Positions 1 through 8,346 of a stretch of DNA of 49,944 nt are shown one piece after another (position 1 is the first letter of the stretch; each line of letters starts with the position of its first letter). The notes under the pieces are model-generated. The model made no database searches. It saw only the letters and a program-made list of their open reading frames with translations, and had not been told where the DNA came from. The stretch comes from Hyphomicrobiales bacterium (GTDB taxonomy: Bacteria > Pseudomonadota > Alphaproteobacteria > Rhizobiales > Rhizobiaceae), in the NCBI GenBank assembly GCA_900471525.1, contig UCEZ01000057.1, positions 1-49,944 on the forward strand, read 5' to 3'. The position numbers were made by a program, and so were the translations under genes.

Positions 1-378
1 GCCAATCCGCCGGAAGGTGCCTCGGTTCCGCCGATCCTGCCGCCGGTCGACGGCTTCCTGTTCCTCGACAAGACGAAATTCGCCGCATCCTTCGCCGCCG
101 ACGTCGAACCCGAAACCGCCGCCTTCATGGCCGCCTCCCAGGTTCCGTGGGGCGTTGCAGCCCTGACCGGTGCCGTGACCGAACCGGCCTGGAAGGTGAA
201 GCCGAGCTTCTATCTGGTTGCTTCCGACGATCACATGATCCCGCCGCCCGCACAAAGGCTGATGGCAAAGCGCGCCGGCGCCACCGTCACCGAAGTCCCC
301 GGCAGCCACGCGGTGTACGTCTCGAACCCGAAGGCCGTCGCTGATCTCATCGAGCAGGCCGCCGCCGCAACCAACTAA
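1..378 (+). CDS. Alpha/beta hydrolase, C-terminal part (5' end outside window)
   Basis: The frame is open from base 1 to the TAA at 376-378, so this is the last 125 residues of a longer protein; the ATG at 127 is internal. The tail has the usual end of a small alpha/beta hydrolase: a strand with an acid (SDDHMIPP) followed by a helix and the motif PGSHAVYVSNP, whose His is the likely catalytic His of the triad. The nucleophile Ser lies upstream of the window. Family members are exported or cytosolic esterases of unknown substrate. A strong hairpin follows the stop and separates it from the opposing RidA gene. Confidence 0.8.
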   Translation, partial: ANPPEGASVPPILPPVDGFLFLDKTKFAASFAADVEPETAAFMAASQVPWGVAALTGAVTEPAWKVKPSFYLVASDDHMIPPPAQRLMAKRAGATVTEVPGSHAVYVSNPKAVADLIEQAAAATN

Positions 379-407
379 CCCCGCATCAAGGTTTGCCGCA
401 TATCAAA

Positions 408-447
408 AAGCAATGGCCGGGGGATCACCATCCCCCGGCCATTGCTT
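408..447 (-). terminator. Hairpin terminator between convergent genes
   Basis: Perfect 18-bp inverted repeat (408-425 with 430-447) with a CACC loop. Read on the minus strand the stem ends in a run of five T, as expected for an intrinsic terminator of the SDR-RidA operon that ends at 472. On the plus strand only two T follow, so termination of the hydrolase gene there is less certain. Confidence 0.85.
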
Positions 448-471
448 GAGATGAGGAGTGCCGGCAGCTTT

Positions 472-960
472 TCAGCCGTCGACCTCAAGGACGAGTTCCA
501 GTTCGATCGGCACGCCGAGCGGAAGGCTTGCGACGCCGAGCACCACCCGACCGGAGAGCCTTTCCTCACCGAAGACCTTGAGCAGCATTTCGGATGCGCC
601 GTCGGCGACCTTCGGATGGTCCCGGAAATCGCCCTCGGTTGCAATATAGACGCCGAGCTTGACGACCCGGACGACCTTATCCAGCGAGCCGAGATAGTCT
701 TTCGCGGCCGACAGGGCGCTCAAGGTCGCCGTTTCGGCGGCCTTCCTGCCATCCTCGGCCGTCAGGGCGCCTCCGACACGCCCGATAAATCGGGGCAAAC
801 GGTCGACGACCGGCAGCATGCCGCTGAAGAAGACCAGGTTGCCCGTCCTTGCCGCTTCGACATACGCACCGAAGGGTGTCGGCGGCGAGGGAAGCGTGAT
901 CCCGAGGTCCTGAAGCCGCTGTTCTGCGCCAGCGGCCGGCGCCTTGCCAAGGTCTACCAT
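472..960 (-). CDS. RidA (YjgF/YER057c/UK114) family protein
   Basis: 162 residues of the RidA fold: FGAYVEAARTGNLVFFSGML near the N-terminus and a conserved C-terminal segment GVASLPLGVPIELELVLEV. RidA proteins hydrolyse reactive enamine/imine intermediates released by PLP enzymes; members with this long form (about 150-160 aa, KAAETATLSALSAAKDYLG) are often linked to catabolic operons. The conserved Arg of true RidA (SGR motif) appears as LSGRVVLGVASLP. The gene starts inside the stop of the upstream SDR gene (shared ATGGTAG, 7 bp), so the two are translationally coupled. Exact substrate unknown. Confidence 0.88.
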   Translation of the reverse strand: MVDLGKAPAAGAEQRLQDLGITLPSPPTPFGAYVEAARTGNLVFFSGMLPVVDRLPRFIGRVGGALTAEDGRKAAETATLSALSAAKDYLGSLDKVVRVVKLGVYIATEGDFRDHPKVADGASEMLLKVFGEERLSGRVVLGVASLPLGVPIELELVLEVDG

Positions 961-1679
961 TTGCCCAGATGTGCGCCGCCATCGACGTTCAGCACCTCCC
1001 CGGTGACATACCGTGCTTCGGTCAGGAAGATGACCGCGTCGACGATATCCTGGACGTCGGAAATGCTGCCCATCGGCGACAGGGTCCTCAGGAAATCCTT
1101 CGGATTGTCCTTGTGCAAAGGCGTGTCGACGACGCCGGGGGCGACGGTGTTGACCCGGATTCCGTCCCGCGCATATTCCATTGCGAGGTTCTTGGAGATG
1201 GCGTCGATGCCGCCCTTGGTCATCATTGCGACCGAGGCCGAGAGGCCGGCGATCGGATGATCGATCAGCGGCGTCGTGATGCTGACGATGCTGCCACCGG
1301 ACTTCTGCGCTAGCATCTGCTTCACGACCCGTTGGGTCAGGTGGATGAAGCCTTCAAGATTGGTCGAGGATAGCCTTCTGAAGTCCTCCATCGTGTAATC
1401 GATGAACGGCTTGGTGAAGAAGATGCCGGCATTGTTGACGAGGGCATCAATCGTTCCGAACCGGCTGATCGCGGTTTCCGCCACCTTCCTTGCGGTTTCA
1501 GGATCACCGATGTCGCCATCGACGAGCGCGAGCTGGCTGGAGGCATTGAACGCATCCGACGCACTGACCTGACGCGATGTCGCGACGACATTGTATCCGC
1601 GCTCGACGAAGGCGTTCACGATCCCGGCGCCGATACCCTGGGAGGCCCCTGTAATGATAGCAGTCTTGCGGTCTTGCAT
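954..1679 (-). CDS. SDR-family NAD(P)-dependent oxidoreductase lacking catalytic Tyr
   Basis: About 241 residues. The Rossmann nucleotide site is clear (TGASQGIGAGI), as are NNAG and the C-terminal VNTVAPGVVDTPLH. The start at 1679 is chosen because GGAG lies 7 nt upstream; an ATG at 1691 has no such site. Oddly the YxxxK signature is absent: in the segment SASVAMMTKGG the Lys is kept but the Tyr position is Ala. This would change or abolish classical reductase chemistry, although a recognisable SDR subgroup with a similar TKGG segment exists in my recollection. It forms an operon with RidA and is divergent from the LysR gene. Confidence 0.85.
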   Translation of the reverse strand: MQDRKTAIITGASQGIGAGIVNAFVERGYNVVATSRQVSASDAFNASSQLALVDGDIGDPETARKVAETAISRFGTIDALVNNAGIFFTKPFIDYTMEDFRRLSSTNLEGFIHLTQRVVKQMLAQKSGGSIVSITTPLIDHPIAGLSASVAMMTKGGIDAISKNLAMEYARDGIRVNTVAPGVVDTPLHKDNPKDFLRTLSPMGSISDVQDIVDAVIFLTEARYVTGEVLNVDGGAHLGKW

Positions 1680-1777
1680 GTTGATCTCCATCGATCTGGT
1701 TGAGCAGCTTCAAGCTTGCTTGGGATGAATATGGCCCGAAGCGCATTCAGCGATTAGATGGAAATATCTGGAATCTA

Positions 1778-1795
1778 TTTTGCATGTGTGCAAAA
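1778..1795. promoter_or_regulatory. Palindromic operator in SDR/LysR divergent promoter
   Basis: TTTTGCA (1778-1784), spacer TGTG, TGCAAAA (1789-1795): a perfect 7-bp inverted repeat ending 8 nt before the LysR start codon. Its position between divergent genes fits a binding site of the LysR protein controlling itself and the SDR-RidA operon. Assignment to that regulator is inference. Confidence 0.55.
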
Positions 1796-1803
1796 ATCGG
1801 CGC

Positions 1804-2706
1804 ATGATCGATCTCAATGACATTGCGGTTTTCGTGAAGGTCGCGCAGTTCGAAAGCTTCAGCCGCGCCGCCCACTCACTGGGAATGCCTGTATCGACCG
1901 TCAGCCGGAAAGTGTCCGCGCTCGAGGATCAGCTCGGGGTTACGTTGATCCAGCGCACGACCCGCAAACTGACGCTGACCGCCCAGGGGCAAGCCTACTA
2001 CAATCAATGCGGCGAGCCGCTCAACCACCTGTTCGACGCGGAGCGGGTTCTGACGGAAACGCAGAGGAAGCCGGAAGGCCTGTTGAAAATCTCCGTGCCG
2101 GTGATCCTGGGGCAGGAGGCATTTTATGAGTTTCTCTCAACGTTCCTGACAAACTACCCGCTGATACAGGTCGACCTTTTCGTGACAAATCTCTTCCTCG
2201 ACCTGATTGCCGAGAATGTCGACGTTGCCATTCGCTTCGGCGAGCTTCGTGACTCGACGATCGTTGCCCAGAAGATCGGCAGGAGCGTTCGCTACGTCGT
2301 TGCTTCTCCGGAATATCTTCAGGGGCGGCCCATTCCGGTGAAACCGGAGGATTTGCAGAACCATCAATGCGTTCTGCTCAATGGACGCAACAACGAGGGG
2401 GAATGGCATCTGGTCAGCGGCCGGAAATCCGTGAAACTCGACGTGTCAGGGCCGATTTCCAGCCGGGATTTCCAGTCGGCGAGTGCGTTTACCTATCGTG
2501 GGCACGGGATCGGACTGCTGCCGTCGACCTATTGCGACGACCAGATAGAAAGCGGCGAACTCGTCCGTCTGCTGCCGGACTGGTCGTCGCCGGAAATCGT
2601 CGTGCAGGCCGTCTACCCGACACGACGGTTCCTGCCGGCGAAACTGCAGGTCTTCCTCGACGAACTGAAGGCTTGGAAGAGCCCTCTCTGGATCCCCTTG
2701 CGCTGA
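1804..2706 (+). CDS. LysR-family transcriptional regulator
   Basis: 300 residues. An N-terminal winged helix-turn-helix (DIAVFVKVAQFESFSRAAH, then VSRKVSALEDQLGVTLIQRT) is followed by a periplasmic-binding-protein-like effector domain. Residues around DVAIRFGELRDS and GLLPSTYCDD resemble the CrgA/AaeR-type group of LysR proteins. ATG 1804 is preferred over a TTG at 1780 because the TTG lies inside a palindrome that looks like an operator. Divergent orientation suggests it regulates the SDR-RidA operon. No Shine-Dalgarno site is evident. Confidence 0.9.
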   Translation: MIDLNDIAVFVKVAQFESFSRAAHSLGMPVSTVSRKVSALEDQLGVTLIQRTTRKLTLTAQGQAYYNQCGEPLNHLFDAERVLTETQRKPEGLLKISVPVILGQEAFYEFLSTFLTNYPLIQVDLFVTNLFLDLIAENVDVAIRFGELRDSTIVAQKIGRSVRYVVASPEYLQGRPIPVKPEDLQNHQCVLLNGRNNEGEWHLVSGRKSVKLDVSGPISSRDFQSASAFTYRGHGIGLLPSTYCDDQIESGELVRLLPDWSSPEIVVQAVYPTRRFLPAKLQVFLDELKAWKSPLWIPLR

Positions 2707-2748
2707 TGGCTATCGGCACAAGTCGCCGGTGCAGTTATCCATCACGCT

Positions 2749-4128
2749 TTACCGAACCCCGAAAATGCTGTCGATCGCAGCCTGCGTCTGCGGGCCGAAA
2801 CCGCCGTCTATCGGGCCGGAATAGAGTTTCTGGTCCGCAAGGCGCTTTTGCAAAGCCTTGCGAAACGACAGGGACCAGTTGGCGGAATTGTCGCGCATCT
2901 GGTTGCGGCTGAAGGTGGCGCCGGCCCTCAGCGCCTTTTCCATCCATTCGGCGGCAAGAACGGGATCGGCGTTCACGGCCAGCCCCTTGTCGTAGAAATT
3001 GGCGACATTGTTGAGGGCGATGGAATCGCCGGCTTCCGCCGCGCGGCGATAGAAGTCCATCGCCTGCTTGAAATCCTGTGTTTCGCCTTCGCCGGTCTCA
3101 TAGGCATAGCCGATATTGGTCAGCGCCGTGGCGTTGCCGCCGTCGGCGGCCTTGCGATAGAGGCGCATGCCTTCCGCCACGTCCTTTTCGACCCCGAGGC
3201 CGGAATAGATCATGTAGCCGAGCCCGTTCATCGCGTCGGCATTGCCGAAATCGGCGGCTTTTTTGTACCATTCGAGTGCCCGGTCGGTATCCGCCGGCCC
3301 GCCGATGCCGTTCAGGTGGAAATTGGCGGCATTGGTCATGCCGACGGCATTTCCGGCCTCCGCCGCCCGCACATACCAGCGGCGGGCCTCCTCGATATTG
3401 CGCGGCACCGTGTTACTGGTCTCGAGCAGGAAGCCGGCATCGTTCATGGCGCGCGCATTGCCGCCGGTGGCGCCCTTGATGTACCAGTCGAGTGCTGCGG
3501 CGTCGTCCTCCGGCACAGCCCGGCCGGAATCGTAGAAATAGCCGAGATTGAACATCGCCCAGGCATTGTTGCGCTGGGCGGCGTCGAGATACCAGCGCAT
3601 CGCCTCCTTCTCATTCTGCGCCACGCCCTCGCCATTGTCATAGGCATAACCGATCGCCGCGAACGCAGCCGGATAACCGCGGCCGGCGGCCTTGCGGTAG
3701 AGATCGAGCGCCCCGGCATAATCCTTCTGTTTTTCCCTGGCGCGGGCAGATTGATAGATGAAGCGCAGGATGTTCGGTTTGGCAGCACTTGCCGTCTCGC
3801 AGGCGGAACGCGCCGCGACACCGTCGAGCGCACTGAACTCGACGGCAGCCACCGTCTTCACCCGGTCAGGATCAAGCGGATCCGCCGCCAGTGCGTCGCA
3901 GGGATCGATGCCGCTGCTGCTGCTGGCAACAGGCTTTGCCGTTTCCACCGTGCCGATCGAAGCGCCATCGCGGGTGTTGGCGGCGGGCGGCGCCATCCGC
4001 GGCGGCGTCGCATAACCGGTATCGGCGTTCGGATCGACCTGGGCGAGGGCAGGCAACGGCAAGGCGAGGGCGGCAGTGAGGAGCGCCGCGGCAGAAAAGG
4101 CGCCTGAATGCAAGTGTCTCGCTGTCAT
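2749..4128 (-). CDS. Exported SEL1-repeat protein with C-terminal peptidoglycan-binding motif
   Basis: 459 residues. Begins with a signal peptide (MTARHLHSGAFSAAALLTAA, cleavage likely after ALAQ). Residues roughly 120-390 hold about seven SEL1/TPR-like repeats of the type GYAYDNGEGVAQNEKEAMRWY. The C-terminal segment SGPIDGGFGPQTQAAIDSIF looks like half of a peptidoglycan-binding-1 domain. Start chosen at 4126-4128, preceded by GGGAGG; the frame stays open upstream but is noncoding there. SEL1 proteins act as periplasmic scaffolds or regulators (ExoR is a rhizobial example); this one is longer and not an obvious ExoR ortholog. Confidence 0.85.
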   Translation of the reverse strand: MTARHLHSGAFSAAALLTAALALPLPALAQVDPNADTGYATPPRMAPPAANTRDGASIGTVETAKPVASSSSGIDPCDALAADPLDPDRVKTVAAVEFSALDGVAARSACETASAAKPNILRFIYQSARAREKQKDYAGALDLYRKAAGRGYPAAFAAIGYAYDNGEGVAQNEKEAMRWYLDAAQRNNAWAMFNLGYFYDSGRAVPEDDAAALDWYIKGATGGNARAMNDAGFLLETSNTVPRNIEEARRWYVRAAEAGNAVGMTNAANFHLNGIGGPADTDRALEWYKKAADFGNADAMNGLGYMIYSGLGVEKDVAEGMRLYRKAADGGNATALTNIGYAYETGEGETQDFKQAMDFYRRAAEAGDSIALNNVANFYDKGLAVNADPVLAAEWMEKALRAGATFSRNQMRDNSANWSLSFRKALQKRLADQKLYSGPIDGGFGPQTQAAIDSIFGVR

Positions 4129-4407
4129 GCCTGCCTCCCGTCCGGCGCGCGCCCGTATGCTGCCGTCATTTTCTTGAAAAGCGCTGCTTTCGCAAGTCTC
4201 CTGGGGAACAGCGGCGCGCAGCGACCGGTGAGATGTCGATCTGTTGCAATTATTGATCTTTCCGGCCCTGTTTCGGCCCTTAACCCTGTGGCAAATTGTT
4301 GTCGCTATCAGGCTTGCCGTCTGTCCATGTTGACGGCAGACTGCAATGGAGGCTCGCGCGGGCATACGCGGCCGGGCCGGAATGAAGTGAAGTGTTGAGA
4401 GGCTATC

Positions 4408-5067
4408 GTGGAGATCAAGGGCATCAAGTGGAATTACGATCGCTCTGAACTGATCGCCGATGGCGTCGTTCACGGCATCGGTCTTGCCCTTGCGCTGATC
4501 GGCGTCACCGCGATGATCTTCTATGCCAGCGTCTGGAGCACGTCGGGACAACTGGCAGCCGCCTGGATCTATGGCGCCGGACTGGTGGCGACCCTGTCTA
4601 TCTCCTTCCTCTATAATCTCTATCCGGTTTCGCAGACGAAGTGGTTCCTGCGCCGCTTCGACCATTCTTCGATCTTCGTTCTGATTGCCGCGACCTACAC
4701 GCCCTTCCTTCAACGGGGCTGGGACGATCCTTATCTGTTCGGCATGCTGATCGGCATCTGGTCGATCGCTGTCGTCGGCGTGCTGATCAAATGCGTCTTC
4801 CCAGGCCGGTTCGACAAGGTGGCGATCCTGCTTTATCTCGCCATGGGCTGGAGCGGCGTCTTCGCCGCAGGGCCGCTGCTGTCGCAACTGACCGAAACGA
4901 CACTGATCCTCATCCTGATCGGCGGCATCATCTATTCTTGCGGCGTGATCTTCCATGTCTGGGAAAAGCTGCGCTTCCAGAATGCCATCTGGCACGGCTT
5001 CGTTGTCACCGCCGCCGCCGTGCATTATTCCGCCGTGTTGACCTGCCTCAGCGGCGCGTCCACCTGA
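4408..5067 (+). CDS. Hemolysin III / PAQR-family membrane protein
   Basis: 219 residues with seven predicted membrane helices. Motifs of the bacterial PAQR/Hly-III family are present: ADGVVHGIG at the N-terminus, FDHSSIFVLIAATYTPF in the middle and HGFVVTAAAVHY at the end; the Asp and His residues are the putative metal ligands. GTG is the start. The hemolysin name is historical; the true role (membrane fluidity or ceramidase-like hydrolysis) is not settled. Stands alone, with an exported protein facing it downstream. Confidence 0.88.
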   Translation: MEIKGIKWNYDRSELIADGVVHGIGLALALIGVTAMIFYASVWSTSGQLAAAWIYGAGLVATLSISFLYNLYPVSQTKWFLRRFDHSSIFVLIAATYTPFLQRGWDDPYLFGMLIGIWSIAVVGVLIKCVFPGRFDKVAILLYLAMGWSGVFAAGPLLSQLTETTLILILIGGIIYSCGVIFHVWEKLRFQNAIWHGFVVTAAAVHYSAVLTCLSGAST

Positions 5068-5094
5068 TCGCGTTTTCCTGTTGCCGGCTTGGCG

Positions 5095-5619
5095 TCAGTT
5101 CTGCGCCGCGCCCGGTGCCGTCCGTGGTGCCTGGTTGCATCCTTCGGCCGGACGCAGGGATGTCACCATGCGGCTGACCACGCTGTTGAACGCCTTCAGC
5201 GCATCGCGCGGATATTCAAGCTGGAAATAGGCAGCGCTGCCGTCGCAAAGGACGACGCCGCGGACATAGAGAATATCGGCCGCCCGCGAGCCGGAATAAC
5301 TCGCCCAGCCCGACGTCACCTTATCGTAGGTAATCTCCCAGCCTTCGCCCTTGTTCCAGCCGATGCGCTGGCGCGCCTCTGCGGCGAAATCATTGTCTTC
5401 GATCGAGGTGCCGAACAGGAATAGCCGGGCGCGACCGTCATCAGAGCGGAAGCTTGCGCCATCGCCGTTGTCACTCTCCTGCTCAAGCGTGAAGCCCGGT
5501 GGCACCTCGGCGCTATAGCCGAAGCGCGGGTTGGAATAGCTGGACCAGCCATCGGCGGCGGACGTTGGAAATGCGGCGCAAAGGCCCGGGATCAGCAACA
5601 GTGCATATCTCAAGATCAT
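5095..5619 (-). CDS. Exported hypothetical protein
   Basis: 174 residues, N-terminal signal peptide (MILRYALLLIPGLCAAFPTS) with likely cleavage after TSAA. The mature part begins WSSYSNPRFGYSAEVPPGF, typical of small periplasmic proteins of alphaproteobacteria whose single alpha/beta domain has no assigned function. Two Cys (VVLCDG and AEGCNQ) could pair in the periplasm. I do not recognise a function. Confidence 0.75.
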   Translation of the reverse strand: MILRYALLLIPGLCAAFPTSAADGWSSYSNPRFGYSAEVPPGFTLEQESDNGDGASFRSDDGRARLFLFGTSIEDNDFAAEARQRIGWNKGEGWEITYDKVTSGWASYSGSRAADILYVRGVVLCDGSAAYFQLEYPRDALKAFNSVVSRMVTSLRPAEGCNQAPRTAPGAAQN

Positions 5620-5631
5620 CCCCCCTCGTCC

Positions 5632-5650
5632 TGCCCGAGCGGCTCGGGCA
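5632..5650 (-). terminator. Hairpin just after the MocR gene
   Basis: TGCCCGAG/CTCGGGCA perfect 8-bp stem with a CGG loop, 8 bp past the stop of the MocR gene and before the start of the next minus-strand gene. No T-run follows, so it may be a weak terminator or an mRNA-stabilising hairpin. Confidence 0.4.
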
Positions 5651-5657
5651 ATCCTAT

Positions 5658-7067
5658 CTATGCGGGACGTGATACGCTTTTCAATAGCTCTGCAAGGGTC
5701 CGCTCGACGCGTGGATCCAGCGTATGGGCCACATTGAAACGCATGAAATTGGACGCGCCTTGCGACACGCTGAACACATTGCCGGGGGCGAGCACAATGC
5801 CCTCGGTGAGTGCTGCTTGCGCCACCTGCGCTGAATCCAGCCCATCAGGAAGTTTGCACCAGAGATTGAAGCCACCACGAGGCAAAAGCCAGGGTTCGAT
5901 ACCGAGCCGGTTTAGTCTATCCGCCACCTCACGACGCGCCCTGACGAGCTTCCGCCGCAACTCCTCCATGTGCTTGCGATAGCTCCCTCCCGCCAGCACA
6001 TGGGTGATCAGTTCGGTGGAAACCGGACTCGGTCCACCGAAGTTGGTGGCGACCTGTAAATCCACCAGTCCATCGATCCAGTCGGGCCGCGCTGCTATAT
6101 AGCCGCAGCGGATCGACGCCGAGAGGGTTTTGGAGAAACTGCCGATGCGAATGACGCGATTGAGACCATCCAGCGCTGCAAGGCGCACTGACGGCTCAGG
6201 TTCGAAGTCAGCGAAGATATCGTCCTCGATGATTGTCACGTCATATCGTGTCGCCGCGTTCAGCAAAAGATGGGCAGTCTGAGGGGAAAGCGTCGCTCCT
6301 GTCGGGTTGTGAAGCGCGGAATTGGTGATGTACAGCCGCGGTCGCTCGGCGTTCAGTAGCGCTTCGAATGCCATGATATCAGGACCCGCTGGCGTGTAGG
6401 GAACACCGATGATCTTCACCTGATGGGCCTTCAACAGGGCCTGAAAATTGAAGTAGCAGGGATCGTCGATCATGACCGTGTCGGCTGGCCGGAGGAGAAA
6501 GCGGCAGATCAGATCAAGGGCCTGAGTTCCCGTGCTCGTCAACATCACCTGGTCCGGCGCAGCCTGAATACTCTCCTCCGCAAAGCGGGCCAAGAGCAGA
6601 CGTCGCAGCGCCAAAGAGCCGCGCGTGCTGCCGTAATAGGCAAGAAGATTGTCGTCGGTTCGCGCCAGACTTCGAATGGCCAGCCTCAGCGCGTCATTCG
6701 GCATCCAGTCCGACGGAAGCCAACCACATCCGGGCTTCAGCACCGCATCATCGGAATCAAGCGACTGCCGCGACACCCAGAATGGATCGACTGCCCTTGC
6801 GCGGGGTGATTCCGTTTCCGCCAGCTTGAGCGGCGGCAAAGCGCTGGTCGAAACATAGAAGCCGGACCCTCGATGCGCCCGGATCAATCCCTCAGCGGCA
6901 AGACGATCATAGGCTTCGACCACTGTGGTGGGCGAAACGCCCATCGTGGTAGCAAAACTGCGGATGGAAGGGAGACGATCCCCCGGTGCAAGTGATCGGC
7001 TCGCGATCTTGTTCCTGATCGCTACCATGACATCCGTCGTGCGTGTACCGGCATCGCTGCGTGGCAT
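5658..7067 (-). CDS. MocR-type regulator (GntR HTH fused to PLP aminotransferase-like domain)
   Basis: 469 residues. An N-terminal GntR winged helix (SLAPGDRLPSIRSFATTMGV, then TVVEAYDRLAAEGLI) is joined to a fold-type I aminotransferase domain. PLP features include NPTGATLSP, EDDIFADFEPEP and the Schiff-base Lys in GSFSKTLSASIRCGY. MocR proteins use PLP as a sensor and usually regulate a neighbouring gene; here an EamA exporter is divergent, a common arrangement. The start is placed at the ATG at 7065-7067, just before MPRSDAGTRTTDVM; the longer open frame upstream is shadow sequence opposite the exporter gene. Confidence 0.92.
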   Translation of the reverse strand: MPRSDAGTRTTDVMVAIRNKIASRSLAPGDRLPSIRSFATTMGVSPTTVVEAYDRLAAEGLIRAHRGSGFYVSTSALPPLKLAETESPRARAVDPFWVSRQSLDSDDAVLKPGCGWLPSDWMPNDALRLAIRSLARTDDNLLAYYGSTRGSLALRRLLLARFAEESIQAAPDQVMLTSTGTQALDLICRFLLRPADTVMIDDPCYFNFQALLKAHQVKIIGVPYTPAGPDIMAFEALLNAERPRLYITNSALHNPTGATLSPQTAHLLLNAATRYDVTIIEDDIFADFEPEPSVRLAALDGLNRVIRIGSFSKTLSASIRCGYIAARPDWIDGLVDLQVATNFGGPSPVSTELITHVLAGGSYRKHMEELRRKLVRARREVADRLNRLGIEPWLLPRGGFNLWCKLPDGLDSAQVAQAALTEGIVLAPGNVFSVSQGASNFMRFNVAHTLDPRVERTLAELLKSVSRPA

Positions 7068-7077
7068 GGGGACTCCC

Positions 7078-7161
7078 AATTGTATGGCTGGGTAGACTGT
7101 TACAGTTCGTTGGAATTGTATTGATCTGTGTCTGTTTACGCCAGTCGTTCGCGCGTAACAG
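7078..7161. promoter_or_regulatory. Repeated boxes in MocR/EamA divergent promoter
   Basis: Two direct copies of AATTGTAT (7078-7085 and 7114-7121, 36 bp apart) flank a palindrome ACTGT-T-ACAGT (7096-7106). A further imperfect inverted pair CTGTTTACGC / GCGTAACAG lies at 7132-7141 and 7153-7161. MocR proteins typically bind spaced direct repeats, so the AATTGTAT pair is the best operator candidate. Function inferred from position. Confidence 0.5.
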
Positions 7162-7182
7162 TCGGGCGGAAAGTGAGGTGCC

Positions 7183-8046
7183 ATGAAAGCGTCGATGGAA
7201 GGTTGGGGCAGCGGGCTGCTCGGTGTCATCATATTCAGCGGTTCGCTTCCGGCGACACGCATTGCGGTTTCGGATTTCTCGCCGCTGTTCCTGACATCGG
7301 CTCGCGCGGTCATTGCTGCGCTGCTCGCGGCGGCCTTGCTCTTCGTGCTTCGCCAGCCCAGACCAGGCCTGGGCGATCTTCTGTCGCTTGCACTGGTCGC
7401 GCTCGGCGTCGTCATCGGCTTTCCGCTGCTGACGGCCTTGGCGCTGCAATACATCACATCTGCCCATTCGATCGTCTTCATCGGCATGCTTCCGCTTGCG
7501 ACCGCGATCTTCGGTGTTCTACGGGGCGGGGAGCGCCCCAGGCTGCCCTTCTGGCTATTCTCCGGATTGGGCAGCGCCATGGTGGTCGGTTTCGCCCTGA
7601 CATTTGGCGGAGAAGTATCTGTCACGGGAGATCTGTTGATGATCGCTGCGATCATCGTCTGCGGGCTTGGCTATGCTGAAGGCGCAAAACTCTCGCGGAC
7701 ACTGGGCGGATGGCAGGTGATTTCCTGGGCCCTGGTCCTGTCCTTGCCCCTGATGGCGGTCATCGCCATGATCACGCTTCCGGACACCTGGCAGGGCATC
7801 AATACCCCGTCATGGATTGGACTTGCCTACGTATCTGTGTTCAGCATGCTGGTCGGCTTCGTGTTCTGGTATCGCGGCCTCGCGCTGGGCGGCATTGCCG
7901 CGGTCGGGCAGTTGCAACTGCTTCAGCCCTTCTTCGGCCTCCTGCTGGCCGCCAGCCTCCTGCACGAACAGGTAAGCGTCACGATGGTCGTCACCGCGCT
8001 CGCCGTTGTTCTGTGCGTTGCCGGCGCTCGCAAGTTCGCTGGCTGA
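7183..8046 (+). CDS. EamA (DMT superfamily) transporter
   Basis: 287 residues with ten predicted membrane helices in two EamA repeats (first ending near residue 130, second ending AVVLCVAGARKFAG). Signature segments include FPLLTALALQYITSAHSIVF and WYRGLALGGIAAVGQLQLLQ, where family members carry conserved Pro/Gln residues at repeat ends. Probably exports a small amine or amino-acid-like metabolite; the substrate cannot be read from sequence. Divergent from the MocR gene, which likely controls it. Confidence 0.9.
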   Translation: MKASMEGWGSGLLGVIIFSGSLPATRIAVSDFSPLFLTSARAVIAALLAAALLFVLRQPRPGLGDLLSLALVALGVVIGFPLLTALALQYITSAHSIVFIGMLPLATAIFGVLRGGERPRLPFWLFSGLGSAMVVGFALTFGGEVSVTGDLLMIAAIIVCGLGYAEGAKLSRTLGGWQVISWALVLSLPLMAVIAMITLPDTWQGINTPSWIGLAYVSVFSMLVGFVFWYRGLALGGIAAVGQLQLLQPFFGLLLAASLLHEQVSVTMVVTALAVVLCVAGARKFAG

Positions 8047-8346
8047 GCCATCATTCCGCGAAGACGCGCAATTGTAAGCACCGTGGCAAACGGCATCTTA
8101 GGCCGCTTGGAGGCGATGTCCGGAAAGGCTCTAGCGACCTCAGAATCTGAAAGTGTCGTGGAGAAGCAAACCACTCGGTGGCAGTTGCAACCGAAGAAAA
8201 ACCACCCTCCCGAAAGCATCGTAGAGAACCATCGGGTGCCGCCTTTCCCGCCAATTAACGATCTATTAGTAATTTTGAACATTTGGCCGAAAAAGCGGTT
8301 ATGCTGGATAAAACGATGGAAAAACAACATCGGCGAAGGAGGGAGA
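8047..8346. other. Gene-free stretch upstream of a small membrane protein
   Basis: 300 bp between the EamA gene and the next start. It contains an AT-richer part around 8255-8330 that could hold the promoter of the downstream gene. No convincing coding frame, repeat or RNA was seen. Confidence 0.4.

Noticed and set aside
2749..5025. A 758-codon open frame containing the SEL1 protein
   Set aside because: Only the part up to 4128 has a signal peptide and ribosome site; the 5' extension lies opposite the hemolysin III gene.
4408..5067. Considering the hemolysin III protein a true toxin
   Set aside because: Family members lack demonstrated haemolytic activity in most cases; PAQR-type membrane protein is the safer description.
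5658..7655. A 665-codon frame around MocR
   Set aside because: The extra N-terminus runs antisense to the EamA gene and lacks any domain; MocR starts at 7067.
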